NCBI RefSeq assembly: GCF_030272615.1
Contig: NC_081410.1
Span: forward strand, 258,833,533 to 258,897,532
Direction of reading: 5' to 3'
DNA from: Cryptomeria japonica
Taxonomy: Eukaryota; Streptophyta; Pinopsida; Cupressales; Cupressaceae
DNA length: 64,000 nt
Shown here piece after piece: positions 22,440 through 33,801 of this stretch. The translations under genes and the position numbers were made by a program. Within the stretch, counting starts at the first letter, position 1. Every line of letters begins with the position of its first letter. Under the pieces are notes generated by a model. The model ran no database searches, was not told where the DNA came from, and saw only the letters and a list, made by a program, of their open reading frames with translations.

Positions 22440-22640
22440 TTGTTGGTTTTATCAACAAACTTGTTTGATTTGTGCTTCCATGCATCCAGCTTGATTGCAC
22501 CACTATCGATGTGATCTTGGACAACATGTCAAAGATAATAACATCACTCAGTGTTGTGAATAGGCACACAATGATAATGACAAAACTTTGAACCATCGTA
22601 CCATTGTGGATAAGACCGACTATAAAACAACGATTTAATT
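22440..22640 (-). pseudogene. Tat/Athila-like gag zinc knuckle of the TR-GAG-like element
   Basis: Reading the minus strand between the capsid and protease gives KFCHYHCVPIHNTE then a stop then CYYL..VVQDHIDSGAI. This matches the YC.YH....H.T..C..L...I..LI..G pattern of Tat and Athila gag proteins. It places the element in the non-chromodomain gypsy group. Two in-frame TAG/TAA stops interrupt it. Confidence 0.6.
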
Positions 22641-23143
22641 TCTAGAAGGGTAATAAGGTTATCTTTCAGCTACCATTGTATTATGCTTATGTAGGAGTCA
22701 TTCAACTTAGTGAAGACTCTATTTTGTTATGGGGCTTGCCTAGTAGCCATCAAAGGATTAGCTGCAACATTAGTGACAACTTTATTCTTTCGAGACCCAT
22801 TTGTGGTCGTGCCTGCAAAGGACCCACCATGAGGGTTTGAAGAAGTGTCTCTAAACTATAACACAATGTGTTGGTAATCAGTGAGAGCAGAGGACATGTT
22901 AGGAAAGTTCTGATATTAGTTAAGAGATAGTTTCTCCCTCAATGCTGGCTTCAGATTGTTCATAAACATCCTCTGTACATCACCATCTAGCAGGGAAAAG
23001 GGGATCTTGGTTGAGATCACTTGATATCTCAAAATAAAATCAATGATCTTTTCATTAGGCTTCTATTTACAATGAACAAGGTCAGTGATAGTGACCCTGC
23101 TACCAATGTTTTCCTAAAACCATTTAAGGAAAAGATCCATAAG

Positions 23144-24328
23144 TTAATCAAAGGTAGGAATAGAATAGTCAGGCAAGGAGCTATACCATTCTAACATTGT
23201 CCCCTTGAGGGAATGTGGGAAAATTTTTAGCAACATGAAATATAGACTATAGTAGTCACTACACATAGTCATGAAGGATTCTATATGCACGTTGGGGTCC
23301 CCATCACCATTGAACCTATCAAACTTCAAGGATTCAACACTAGTTGGAAGAATAGTATTCAAAATGGTAATGTCAAGGGGACTCTTCTTGAACAAAATTA
23401 ACAGTTTTCTACATCTATCCAGCATTAGTCGAAGTACCTAAATATGCTCCTTCAGTAGGCTGAACATGGTCTAGTTATTGAGGTGGACTTCAAGGAACTT
23501 GTGCATGAATTCCTTCCCCTCCTAGGTAGCTTCACTCCTTCCTCCAATGGTAAATAAGATAAACGCACCTTGAAAGCAGCAAATAATACAAGTAGAAAAA
23601 AAAGGGTTTTAATACACATGCACAAATGCTTGACTAGAGGCAGAGGTTGAGTTTGTCAGTTGCAACTGCAACTACCCCATGTTCTGTAAGATTTTATTCA
23701 GGATAGGATTAGAAGGTGAAGGAGGTGGAGGTGGGTCAGATCCATCACCACCTCCACTGGAACCTCCAGAAGGACCAGTGCTACTGACAGATGTAGTGCT
23801 AGAATTGATTACTAAAACCTGAGCATCGACAAAGGTTGAACAACTAGCCATGCCTATGTAGCCCAAGGGAGTGAGTGAAGAACCAACACTAGGTATGGTG
23901 GAGTCCACCATGTGCGCACCCAGGCCTGGAATGCTAACACTAACTTGGGAACTAAAATGATCATATTGATTGTCCATGAGGGATGCATCCACCAAGGACA
24001 CATGGTTTTTAACAATCATGGACAAGGCCCTCAACATCTCTAGGCCTCTCTTGTTGGAGATTAACATGTCTCTCAAGGTACTCATGGCATTCTCGAGCTG
24101 GGGGAGGACATTCTCTCTATTCAAGAAACCCTCAAAGTCTCTGAGATTCTGCTCCAACATATTGATCTTTTCAAAATCTATAGTGACTGAAGAATCATGA
24201 TCGACCATAGAAGGAGAAGATGGGGTAGAAATACTAGGGGAATTAGGCTTAATATTAGAAGGAGAAGGCCCCCTAGTCAAGATAGATTTCAGACTGTGAG
24301 AGGTTAAGAACTCATTGGGAGTTGACAA
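23144..24328 (-). pseudogene. gag of the TR-GAG-like element
   Basis: Residues of the 24328-23672 piece are an N-terminal region with Ser-rich stretches, a short coiled-coil-like segment (FEKINMLEQNLRDFEGFLNRE) and a GGSSGGGDGSDPPPPPS linker. After several stops the capsid domain appears at 23425-23144: SLKFDRFNGDGDPNVHIESF, MTMCSDYYSLYFMLLKIFPH, SLKGTMLEWYSSLPDYSIPT. These are the F.G..DP..H, FP.SL.G.A..WY and SI.TF signatures of Ty3/gypsy gag. The capsid continues below 23144 through stops (RYQVISTKIPFSLLDGDVQR). It would form particles with proteins supplied by another element. Confidence 0.8.
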
Positions 24329-24651
24329 CTACTCACCCTACATGGCATCGGGTAGAGGAGGATTGTAGCGATCAAGGAGGAAACTCCGCCTAGATGACCT
24401 CCTGGCTATGGCTTCTATTGTAGTCTGAGTCGTAAAGCTCATGGGCAAGCTATACGATGTTCAGGACCACAATACAGGGACACTAGAAGATAAAGTTGAT
24501 TTTAGATGATAAACAAAAAAATGCAAAAATTTAAATTAAATGCAAATGAAAGTTTGTTTTTGGTTTTTCTCTCTCTCTTTTTTTTTAATCTTTAGATTGT
24601 TTTCAGATTTTTTAAACCTTTGAAAATTAAAAGACTAAATGCAAAGATAAT

Positions 24652-24677
24652 CCCGATTCACGTCGAATTCACCAAAA
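24652..24677 (-). other. Primer-binding site region of the TR-GAG-like element
   Basis: On the minus strand the sequence after the LTR end reads TTTTGGTGAATTCGACGTGA. TGGTGAATTCGACGTGA is the candidate PBS, four bases from the LTR. It is not an iMet-type site; I did not assign the tRNA. Confidence 0.55.
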
Positions 24678-25795
24678 TGTAATGGAGGGAATTTTCCACC
24701 TCAAGGATGATGGATCCTTGAGGATAAATTGTCCTTCCAATTATCTCTGTGAACTGGCACTAAGATGAGCTACGGGATAACAAATTTATGTGAGAAATGC
24801 CAGATACCCGAGAAGCGTCTCTGGATGACTCTACAGAGCCTCTCTCCTCGGGATGAGTGTGTGGATCTGGGACACCAATGTGACACGCTGTTGTCCTGTG
24901 TGGATGAGGTACATAGTTTGTACATAAATCTCTAAGTGTGATTGCAATGCAATTAGAGTACAAGAGATAATGAAATTAAACTAGTAAACATGATACACAA
25001 AATAACCAAAATAGAATGGACAGAGAAAAGGGGAAGAAATAGACAAACAAAAGGTCCATGCTATGAAGCCTCCCACAAGTTAATCTCCTCTTCACAATAA
25101 TGTACCTACACACATGCAAGAAAGGAAAATGTTGGGGGTTGTGTTTTGGAGCCTGCCTAAGTCAGACCCCCATTTTGGTGTTTCCACCTCTATGGACAAA
25201 CCAAGAAAGCCATGGGAAAGATAAATGATAAAGAGAATAACAATGTAACGTGAATTGGAAATAAAGTTGATAAATATGCAAGATAGAGGATTAAGATAAC
25301 TCCCCTATCATGAGCGGATGTTGGAATGCTTGGAAGTTATTGGAATGCTTGGTAATGCTGCAACAATGGTGGTGTTGATAGTATGCTTTCCAAAATGGCC
25401 TCTAAGAGATCAACCTACAAGAAGATTGCCAAACTTTCCAAAAAATTCTCTCAAAATGCCTCCAAAGTGAAAGATAAAGGCCCAGGAAGGAATTTGGATG
25501 TCGGTGGGTGCATGAAGAGGCATTATGATTCCTTCCGAGCGTAGGTGTAACACTTAAACAACCACTTGTAGACTATCAGATTCGCGAGATGCTAGCGCGC
25601 ATCATGGACGTCTCTGCACTGCGCCTATGTCCCCGAAGGTGGTAGGTTGGCAGAGTTGGTAATGCTTTGGCTAGAGCTGACATGGATGGTTTGAGTTGAA
25701 AAAATGACATGATGGCGGATCCTGATCTTTGATGACATGGAGGAAAAGTGCCATTTGTCACATTAACTACAAAGAATAATATTTTTGGTATTACA
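24678..25795 (-). repeat. 5' LTR of the TR-GAG-like element
   Basis: 1118 bp, starts TGTAATGGAGGG and ends TTGGTATTACA, followed at once by the GCATG target duplication. The pair to 17811-18929. Confidence 0.88.
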
Positions 25796-27356
25796 GCATG
25801 ATGGTTAGTTAAATGGATGTTTTTTAGGATGATCACTAGGGATATTGTGGAAAAGATAATTTTGCAAGACTTGTTTTGTATTGTAGATGATTTCTAATCT
25901 TGTAAATAGAGTTGTGGTTCTTAGTTGGAAAATACTATGTTATTTCTATCATGTGAATTGGTGAGGTGAGATATGAGCTAGATTGTATGGTTTTATTTTC
26001 TAGGAAATGGATTAAGTTGATGGAATATATTTAATGTAAGTAAGATGGCTTGGATTAATGGTTAGCTTCTCATGATTTAGTTCCAATAAATATTAAGTTA
26101 ATGTAGGAAGTGATGTTGTATAATTGTATGATGATGCTTATATTCTTAGTTTCATGATAAGTGATGGCATTGAGATACCCCAGGGAAGGATAGTTTATGT
26201 GATGATGATTATTTCCGCTTGCGTACTTAAGTTCTTATGATCATGTTTGAATTAATTATGTGCATGAATAGATTATGTTATCATTATTGAGTTATATGAG
26301 TTTCATTAGTTATCTTTAAAAGAAAAAAACATTATCTCTATTTGCATGTTAGAGGGTTATATTTCTCTAGGGTATTTTGGCAGGCATTACATGTTGAATC
26401 GTATATTTTTATCTCACATACTCAATGGTGTTGGGATATTAACTAAGGTGTAAGTTATCATTTTGGAAAGTGTTGCAATCATAATTAATTTCCCCTAGTA
26501 AAAACTTAGAATGTTGTAAACTAGATATTTGATATGGTATGTTTTGACAAGATGAAAAATCCAACTCAAGGGAGAATTTTTTTGGTGTGGCATCTCTAGT
26601 TTTTTATCTCATTATGATGTATTTCTCTATCAATGGTAGAAAAGGAAAGTGTTGCAACATAGGAGAGAACAAAAATGTCAATTTGTAAGGAAATGTGGAA
26701 TTTATATGATCAAGAACTCCTCAAAATATTTGGATAAAGAAATTAGAATCCATATTTATGGTATTGGGTGCTCTACATTTGGTAATTAGATAAAATAGTG
26801 GATGACACTTCACATGTGGGAATAAAAAATTCCATGATGAAGCTTAGTTTATTGGGAGGAGAATTATGTCTTATGTTACCCAATCACTCAACTACACTTC
26901 TATGATGTCTATGGTGGTGGGCTCTTATCTACTTCATGATGGCATACAAGGGTTAGTATAAAAATAGAAGATATTATTCATTTTATAGTTGGGTCACATT
27001 CATGAGTTGATGGGTAGCATATATAGGACTTGTTGGTGCTAAAAGTTTTAGTTTCTCACATTGACGATGTTGAGTCCTTTATTGAGCACCAAGGGTGTCA
27101 AACTCAAGGAATATCTCAAGCTTATGATCAAGTAGGGAAATAATGGATTAATTCTTATGGTGGATAATCTTTCCTTAAATTCAAGATTAGATAAACCCAT
27201 GAGGGTATTCCTAGTGGTATCCTTAATAAGATTAATAACACCTAAAGATATAAAAACTAAAAGAGTTGAAGTAGTATGTAATATACATCATGGTCCCAAA
27301 GGTTTTCATTAGATCAAGGGCTAATCTACTGTACATAATACCTTTATTAAGATAAT
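25796..27356. other. Unassigned AT-rich flank
   Basis: 1.56 kb that rejoins 17810 across the TR-GAG-like insertion. No frame with a recognisable domain on either strand and no terminal repeats. Probably an old, decayed repeat. Confidence 0.5.
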
Positions 27357-27658
27357 TGTAATAAATTGATATGAAGGTAGCCACCCAAGATCTAGAAACC
27401 AAATGGAAAGCAAATAAACAAGAGAGAAAAAATAGTGACAATAATAAATTATATTCCTATCAATGATACAATAGAATAGAATCGGCTAGATTCCATATAA
27501 TGAATTGATATGCAATTAATATAAGCTTGCTTGTATAGGTAAGGCAAAAGGAAATAAGAGCACACAATAATGACATGTGGATCAATGAGATGCAAGGGTA
27601 GGTACCTGAGTAGTTATAACTCAACCACTTAACACAAATAACTATGTATACTAGGAAA
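27357..27658 (-). repeat. 3' LTR of the non-autonomous copia-like element, outer part
   Basis: Aligns with 45425-45720: AAGGTAGCCACCCAAGATCT versus AAGGTAACCACCCAAGATCT, and ACAATAATGACATGTGG in both. Its last 19 bases (27640-27658) are the LINE's target duplication. Confidence 0.85.
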
Positions 27659-27660
27659 AG

Positions 27661-29420
27661 ATGGGAGAAGCGGGAGGAGCGGGAGGAGAGGGAGGAGCGG
27701 GAGCTCAAATTTCAAATTTTCATCAAGGCGGGAACCCTGGTTCCAATGGTGAGAGTGGCCAGATCAATGATGCTGGTCCTATGGATGATAAGGACAAGCC
27801 CCCGGACCTCCTAGTTCTGGTTGTTGACTCATAGTCCGGTGGTACTTTGTTTGCTGTGACAGCGGATTCTTCAAGGCATCTAGGGGTTGGGCCCAATGGG
27901 GGGCCTATGCCACTTGTAGACTTCATGGAAAACAGGAGGGAGGGAAAAAAATGGTCTTCCCTTTTGGATCTAGACCAACTGGCAAATCCTCCGTTCCTCC
28001 TGTTAAGAACATTTTTGACCTTTTTGGTGGTAAGTTTGCTATTTCCGTCCCTGACTAGGTTCTGGACCATAATATCAATAGTATGTCAAACTCCTTGGTA
28101 GGGAAGTTTATGGGTCCGCGCCCAAACATTGAAGTTGTTAGGGCCTTTGTGAATTGAAAATGGGCACTTAAAGGAAATGTAGAGGTCTCGGCTCTTCCCA
28201 AAGGTCTTCTGTCTTTCTCTTTTTCGTGTGAAGAAGATAAGGTTAAGATCTTGTGCGGAAGTCCCTAGATGGTGGGAAAGATAGCCCTCGTTCTAATAAA
28301 ATGGCATCCGAAGTTAAATATGAATGATTATATTCTGGCGCAAGTTCTAGTGTGGATAAAACTCCTAAGATTGCCTCTTGAGTATTGGGTAGAAAGCATC
28401 TTCTCTGGAATTGCAAGTTCTTTTGGTGAGCTGCTCTCTATTGACCCAATCACTACTTCAAAAAGAAGATTAACCCATGCAAGGTTCTGTGTTGGAGTAG
28501 CCCCTAAGGCAGATATGCCAGAACAGATTGATCTAGTTTCAAAACTAGGAACCTGGAAGAAACATATAGAATATGAAACTATTCCTTTTGCTTGTTTCCA
28601 TTGTAAGAAGGTAGGTCATTGGGCAAAATCTTGTCTGAAAAAGCAAAAGGCAGAGCCTAATCAGTCAAAACCTTAGACTGAAAGCCAAAATATGCCAGAG
28701 AAAAGGGTGTGGCAAGTTAAAAACATAGAAAATAAGGAAAAAAATCCAAATCATTTTTCTCCTTTGGGGGAACAAAAGGAAGCCTCAAACTCTATCCTCA
28801 GTCCCACTATTCAGGAGGCAGATAGGAATGAAACAACCAAAGCTAGCCCCAAAAAAATTATGCAGAAAATGGATTTGAACGATCAGAATGATCCTCCAAA
28901 ATCAAAAGATGAAGTGGTGGATGACACATATGAAAATCAGGCAGTAGAAACTAAAGACTATCAACCGGAGGAAGGTGAGATCCCAAATCCACACGCTGAA
29001 AGGACAGACTCTTCTGTAGCCATACCTAGTTTTGAAATACAAGAAGCCCAAAAGTGTGCAATTTTGGGATTGAGTCTTTTGGATTCAAATCAACATTCAA
29101 GAATAGCAAACATTATTTCAACTGAGTCTAGAACTCCTAAACGGGGTAATGAAGATGAAATTTCCATAATCCTAACCAATCCGGAAGTGGCTCCTGTGTC
29201 AGAAACGGAATGGAAGCAGCCTAAACATAGGAGTAAGAAAGCAGCAACACCCTCGACATCCTGGATTAGGAAATCCAATAGAATAGCTCAAGTTGATGTG
29301 GGATACGTCTCCTCTTCCCCAGGGCAACCATCTAATCACAAAGTTAGAGACATTGAGGCTAGCAAGAACATAGCAGATGGAACTCAGAAAACTCTCAAGG
29401 AGCTGGGAATCGGTAAGTAA
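27661..29420 (+). pseudogene. LINE ORF1: DUF4283-like domain and zinc knuckle (RNA-binding)
   Basis: ATG at 27661 opens a Gly/Glu-rich leader. A frameshift near 27980 leads into GKFAISVPD and VGKFMGPRPNIEVVRAFV, then VSALPKGLLSFSFSCEED and WIKLLRLPLEYW, the DUF4283 pattern of plant LINE ORF1 proteins. The CCHC knuckle CFHCKKVGHWAKSC is intact. A long hydrophilic tail follows, with QPEEGEIPNP, to the TAA at 29418-29420, two bases before ORF2's ATG. In-frame stops include TAGs near 27832 and 28053, TGA near 28156 and TAGs at 28266 and 28674. The protein packages LINE RNA. Confidence 0.85.
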
Positions 29421-29422
29421 CT

Positions 29423-32400
29423 ATGAAGATAATCTCTTGGAATTTAAGGGGTCTAAACAATCCCCATAAACATGATATTATTAGGAATATGATAAGAGAT
29501 AGCAATCCTAACATTTTTCTCATTCAAGAAACCAAAATGGTTAGAGAAAAAGTTGAATCTTTGAAGTTTTTCAAAAATGGTAAAATTAGTGGGGGAAGTT
29601 CTGAGGGTGCTTCTGGAGGCATTGCTACCATCTGGAATCTTAACACTGTTAAAGGCTAGGTCATTATTCGAGAAGGTAATTTTTCTTGTATTAAATTTGA
29701 GCATCTTAAAGAAGGTTTTTCATGGGTTCTCACAAACATTTATGCTCCTAACACATTAAAGGCTAGAAACTCTTTTTGGAAAAGGATAAAATAGGCTAGG
29801 GAAAGTTTCAAAAATCTAAGTTGGATGGTTATGGGAGATTTTAATATGCCTTTAAAAGAGGAGGAAAAATTTGGAGGTAGCCCACCTTAGTTGGAAAGTA
29901 GAATGGCTCTCATGGATTTTATTAATTCTCTAGCTCTTAATGATTTGGAGATACAGGGTTGTAAATTCACATGGACTAATAGAAGAAATGGTAATGACCT
30001 TATTCAAGTGCACCTTGACCGAACTCTTATTTCTAATGATTGGTACAGTTAGTATTTCTGTTCTTTATCTACACATACTCGGGTTGGTTCCGATCACTTT
30101 CCAATTACTTTTAATGCTGATATGATCAACAAAAGAAAACACTATCCTTTTAGATTTGAAAAAATGTGGACTCTTCACCCTGATATTAAAAAGTATATTA
30201 AAAAATGGTGGAGTATCCAAGCTGAGGGAACGACAATGTTCAAAGTGGTTAAGAAGCTCAAAAGTTTGAAGGACAACATCTGAATCTAGAATAAGAACAG
30301 CTTTGGGAATATATTTGAGGCTAAGAGTAAAATTCAGGAAAACCTAAAAGAGATACAAGACCAGATCTAGAAGGATGGTTTTAGTACTGTTTCTATTGCT
30401 GAGGAGAATGATATTCTTAAGAAATACCATGATATTATTACTAAAGAGGAAATGTTCTAGAAGTAGAGATCGAGATGCAAATGGCTCAAGGAAGGAGACA
30501 GGAATACAAAATTCTTCCATATGTCAACTATCAAACATAAAGTTGCCAACAGGATGAACAAGTTAGTTGTGGACAGTGGGGAGTTGGTCAAGGAAGATGA
30601 AACAAGGAGTGAAGCTAAGAGGTACTTCTCAGACCTCCTTTCGAGGGATCAAAGTCTGGATGCTGAAGCTCAGTCCTCTTTTCTTTAGAACATTCCTCAT
30701 CTCATTGATGCCCAAAATAATGCTTATCTCTCTTCCATTCCTTCCACCTTAGAAATTAAAAATGTTGTTTTCTCCTTTGATGGAAACAAAGCTCATGGTC
30801 CTGATGGCTTCCCAATGCTCTTTTTTTAGGAGTACTGGGACATTATCAGGACTGATGTTGCTAATGGGGTTAAGGAATTCTTTGGGGCTAGAAAACTCTT
30901 GAAGGAAATAAATGGTACTTTTATTGCTCTTATCCCCAAGACTCAAGGTGTTGATTCTCTAGACAAGTTCAGACCTATTAGCCTCTACAATTCTTTTATA
31001 AGATCATATCTAAGGTCCTGACCTCTAGACTCTTGTCTATTCTCCTGGCTTTTATTAAACACTAGCAGAATGGGTTTGTTCCTGGAAGACAAATTCTTGA
31101 TTCCATTATTACTGTTCATGAGAATATTCACTCTCTTGTTAAAGCGAAGAAGCAGGGTCTCATCCTTAAGCTAGATCTCTCCAAAGCCTATGATAGGGTG
31201 GACTGGTCTCTTCTTCAAAAAGTCCTCTCTGCTTTCGGGTTTGCCCCAAGAGTTGTGGATCTTTTATCCCAACTTACCACTACTATGTCCTTTGTTGTTC
31301 TTGTCAATGGTTCTCCTTCAACCTTTTTCCAAGCTTCGAGAGGTCTTAGGCAAGGAGATCCTATCTCCCCCATCCTATTCATTATTATGGCAGAATGCTT
31401 TGGATGGACCATGGAAAATTTGGTATAGATAGGATCCTTTAAGGGTCTCCAACCTTCTTCTGCTGACCTTATTTGTTCACACCAACAGTTTGTTGATGAT
31501 ACAATAATTATGGGGGATTGAAGCATCTCAAAGGCTAAAGTTCTGAAGAATACCTTGTGTAAATATGCTTCTGCAATGGGGCAGCTTATTAACTGGGCCA
31601 AAAGTGATGTCTTTTTCATTAATACTTTAGAGAGAAGACAACAAAGGATCAGCAGAATTCTGGAGTGTAAGATAGCTGACTTTCCTGCTACCTACCTTGG
31701 TCTCCCCATGAGGATTGCCCCCCTGATTCCTATTGGAGTTCACTAGTAGATAAATTTCACAAAAAACTTGTCGGTTGGAAAGGGGCTTTATTAAGTCAAG
31801 CCGGTAAGCTCATTCTCCTTAAGGCTACTCTTCAAAGTATCCTCATTTATGCTCTTAGCCTATTTAGAATTCTAGTCAAGTATGCTGAAGCTATTGAGAA
31901 AATTCAAAGAAGATTCCTATGGCCTGGGGTGGAGGAAAAGAAAAGAATGTCCTTGGTGGCATGGGATCAGGTCTGCAAACCAAAAAGAAAAGGTGGTCTG
32001 GGGCTTAGGAGGATTCACACTTTAAATGAAGCTCTCTTGTCAAAACAAGTTTGGAGATGGTTTAACTCTGATTCTGAATAGTGCAAAATTTGGATAAGTA
32101 AGTATTCTCTTCTGTCCTCTTCTCTATCTTCTTTTCTTAATTCGGATCTTAGTATAAATGGATCTAATATTTGGAACCATGTTTCTAAATGTAAAGAGGT
32201 GATTGCTAAAGGTGTGACATGGAAACTTGGAAATGGTAGAAAAGTGAGATTCTAGGAGGATCCCTGGCTTTTTGACAAACCCCTAATTGATTTCTATGAG
32301 TGGGCTTCCCATGCCCCCTCCTATATTGGCTCTTTTGGTACCTTAGTGGCAGATTACTGGGATGGGAACAACTGGCAGAACATTGATAGAATTCATCCCA

Positions 32401-33611
32401 CTCTCTCCAAGCTCAAAACCCAACCGTCTGCTATCTGGCTGAATAAGGAAGAGGACACCCTGATCTGGAGATGTAACCCCAAAGGTACTTTTACTATATC
32501 TTCGATGTATTGTATCCTCTCCCCCTCCCCTCCTATGAATCCTTTCTGGTCTAAAGCTTGGTTAAAAGGGCTAACTCCTAAAATCAATATGTTCTTTTGG
32601 ACTATTCTCTAGAATAAGATCCTTACTATTGACAACCTTAAATGCAGAGGTTTTGCCCTTCCAAATAGGTGTGTGTTGTTCTTTCAAGAGGAAGAGTCAG
32701 TGGACCATGTTGCTCTCCATTGTTCTTTCTCAACCTCTATTTGGGAAAGCTTCCTCAAAAGCTTTAGTCTTGCTTGGGTGTTTCCTAGTAACATCAGAGA
32801 TTTGTTCTCTTCCTGGCAAATTCATTGGACCAACTCTTTTCTGAGGTGCATGTGGCAGCTCTCTCTGCCTCACATTCTGTGGGGTCTCTGGAAGGAAAGA
32901 AACAACCAAATTTTTAGGGATGTGTCCTTAAATCAAGACATTGTTTTTCAAAAAATTCAAAGGGCTATTCAAGAAAATATGGGAACTATGGAGGTCTCTT
33001 GTTACTCAAACAACTCCTGGGAGTCAAATATCTTAAGAGCCTGGAATATGAAGATCACTGACGGTCAAAATATCAACCATAATAAAAGGCTCAAAGTTAA
33101 ATGGAAAACCCCTCCCCATGGTTGGCTCAAAATCAATTTTGATGGAGCAGCCAAAGGAAATCCAAGTCCATCAGGCTATGGAGCTATTCTCAGAGATGAT
33201 AAAGGCATTTGCAAAGGTATGGTTGCTGTCCCTTTCGACATTCAAACCAATCATAAGGTGGAAGCTATGGAAGCCCTTCAAGGCATTATTCTTGCCAAAA
33301 AATGGAACTGTACCCATCTCTGGATCGAAGGGGATTCCAACAATATTATTAAGTGTCTCAATGGGACCTCTCAACCCTCTTGGTCAATCAACAATATAAT
33401 TTTTTCTGCTATTGACATCATCAGAACCTTCAAAAAATGCCATATATCCCATATATATAGGGAGGCCAACTGTTCTGCTGATTGGGCTGCTAACGTGGCT
33501 GTGAAGAATGATACAATTACCACATGGACAAGTGAGAGCAGTCTTCCTGGAGATATAAGACAAATCATAATAAATGAAAGATATCGAAGTACCCCAAAGA
33601 ATCTTGATTGA
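29423..33611 (+). pseudogene. LINE ORF2: AP endonuclease, reverse transcriptase, RNase H
   Basis: Endonuclease: WNLRGLN (Asn7), QETKM (Glu36), then GDFNM and SDHFPI in later pieces. RT at about 30700-31800: DGFPMLFF, GRQILDSI, LKLDLSKAYDRVDW, RGLRQGDPISP and the FVDD box (near 31491). A zinc-binding zf-RVT-like region at 32560-32760 keeps HVALHCSFSTSIW, but its CxxC is damaged (NRCVLFF). A plant-type RNase H ends the protein (33118-33570): NFDGAAKGNPSPSGYGAI, EAMEALQGI, IEGDSNNII and EANCSADWAANVA, with D-E-D-D all present. At least a dozen in-frame stops and several frameshifts; many stops sit where Gln or Trp is expected. Drives target-primed reverse transcription. Spacing to ORF1 is 2 bp. 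Confidence 0.9.
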
Positions 33612-33801
33612 CAAGGCAATTATGACATGTACTAGTGCAAGCACTTCGAGTTACTTCGATAATGAGGGAATTACTCATTATAACATCAAATTTAGCAGAA
33701 TGTGCATTATAACTTGTCAAATCATTAATGCTATGCACGCTTTCTGGGCTTTTGTTTTAGTTTCGAAAAGCTTTCTGTTTCACTAGCTCTATAACCTGCA
33801 C

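Larger units (their letters stand above)
17811..25795 (-). mobile_element. Non-autonomous gypsy-type element with gag and protease only (TR-GAG-like)
   Basis: 7985 bp bounded by direct repeats 17811-18929 and 24678-25795, with TGTAAT...ATTACA ends and a perfect 5-bp target duplication GCATG (17806-17810 and 25796-25800). Orientation is minus: a purine-rich tract lies next to the left LTR (18930-18945) and a TGG-starting PBS next to the right LTR. The interior encodes gag, a Tat/Athila-like knuckle and a decayed protease, then about 3 kb with no RT, RNase H or integrase. It must have been mobilised in trans. Fits published gag-only plant elements (TR-GAG); I cannot name the family. Confidence 0.85.
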
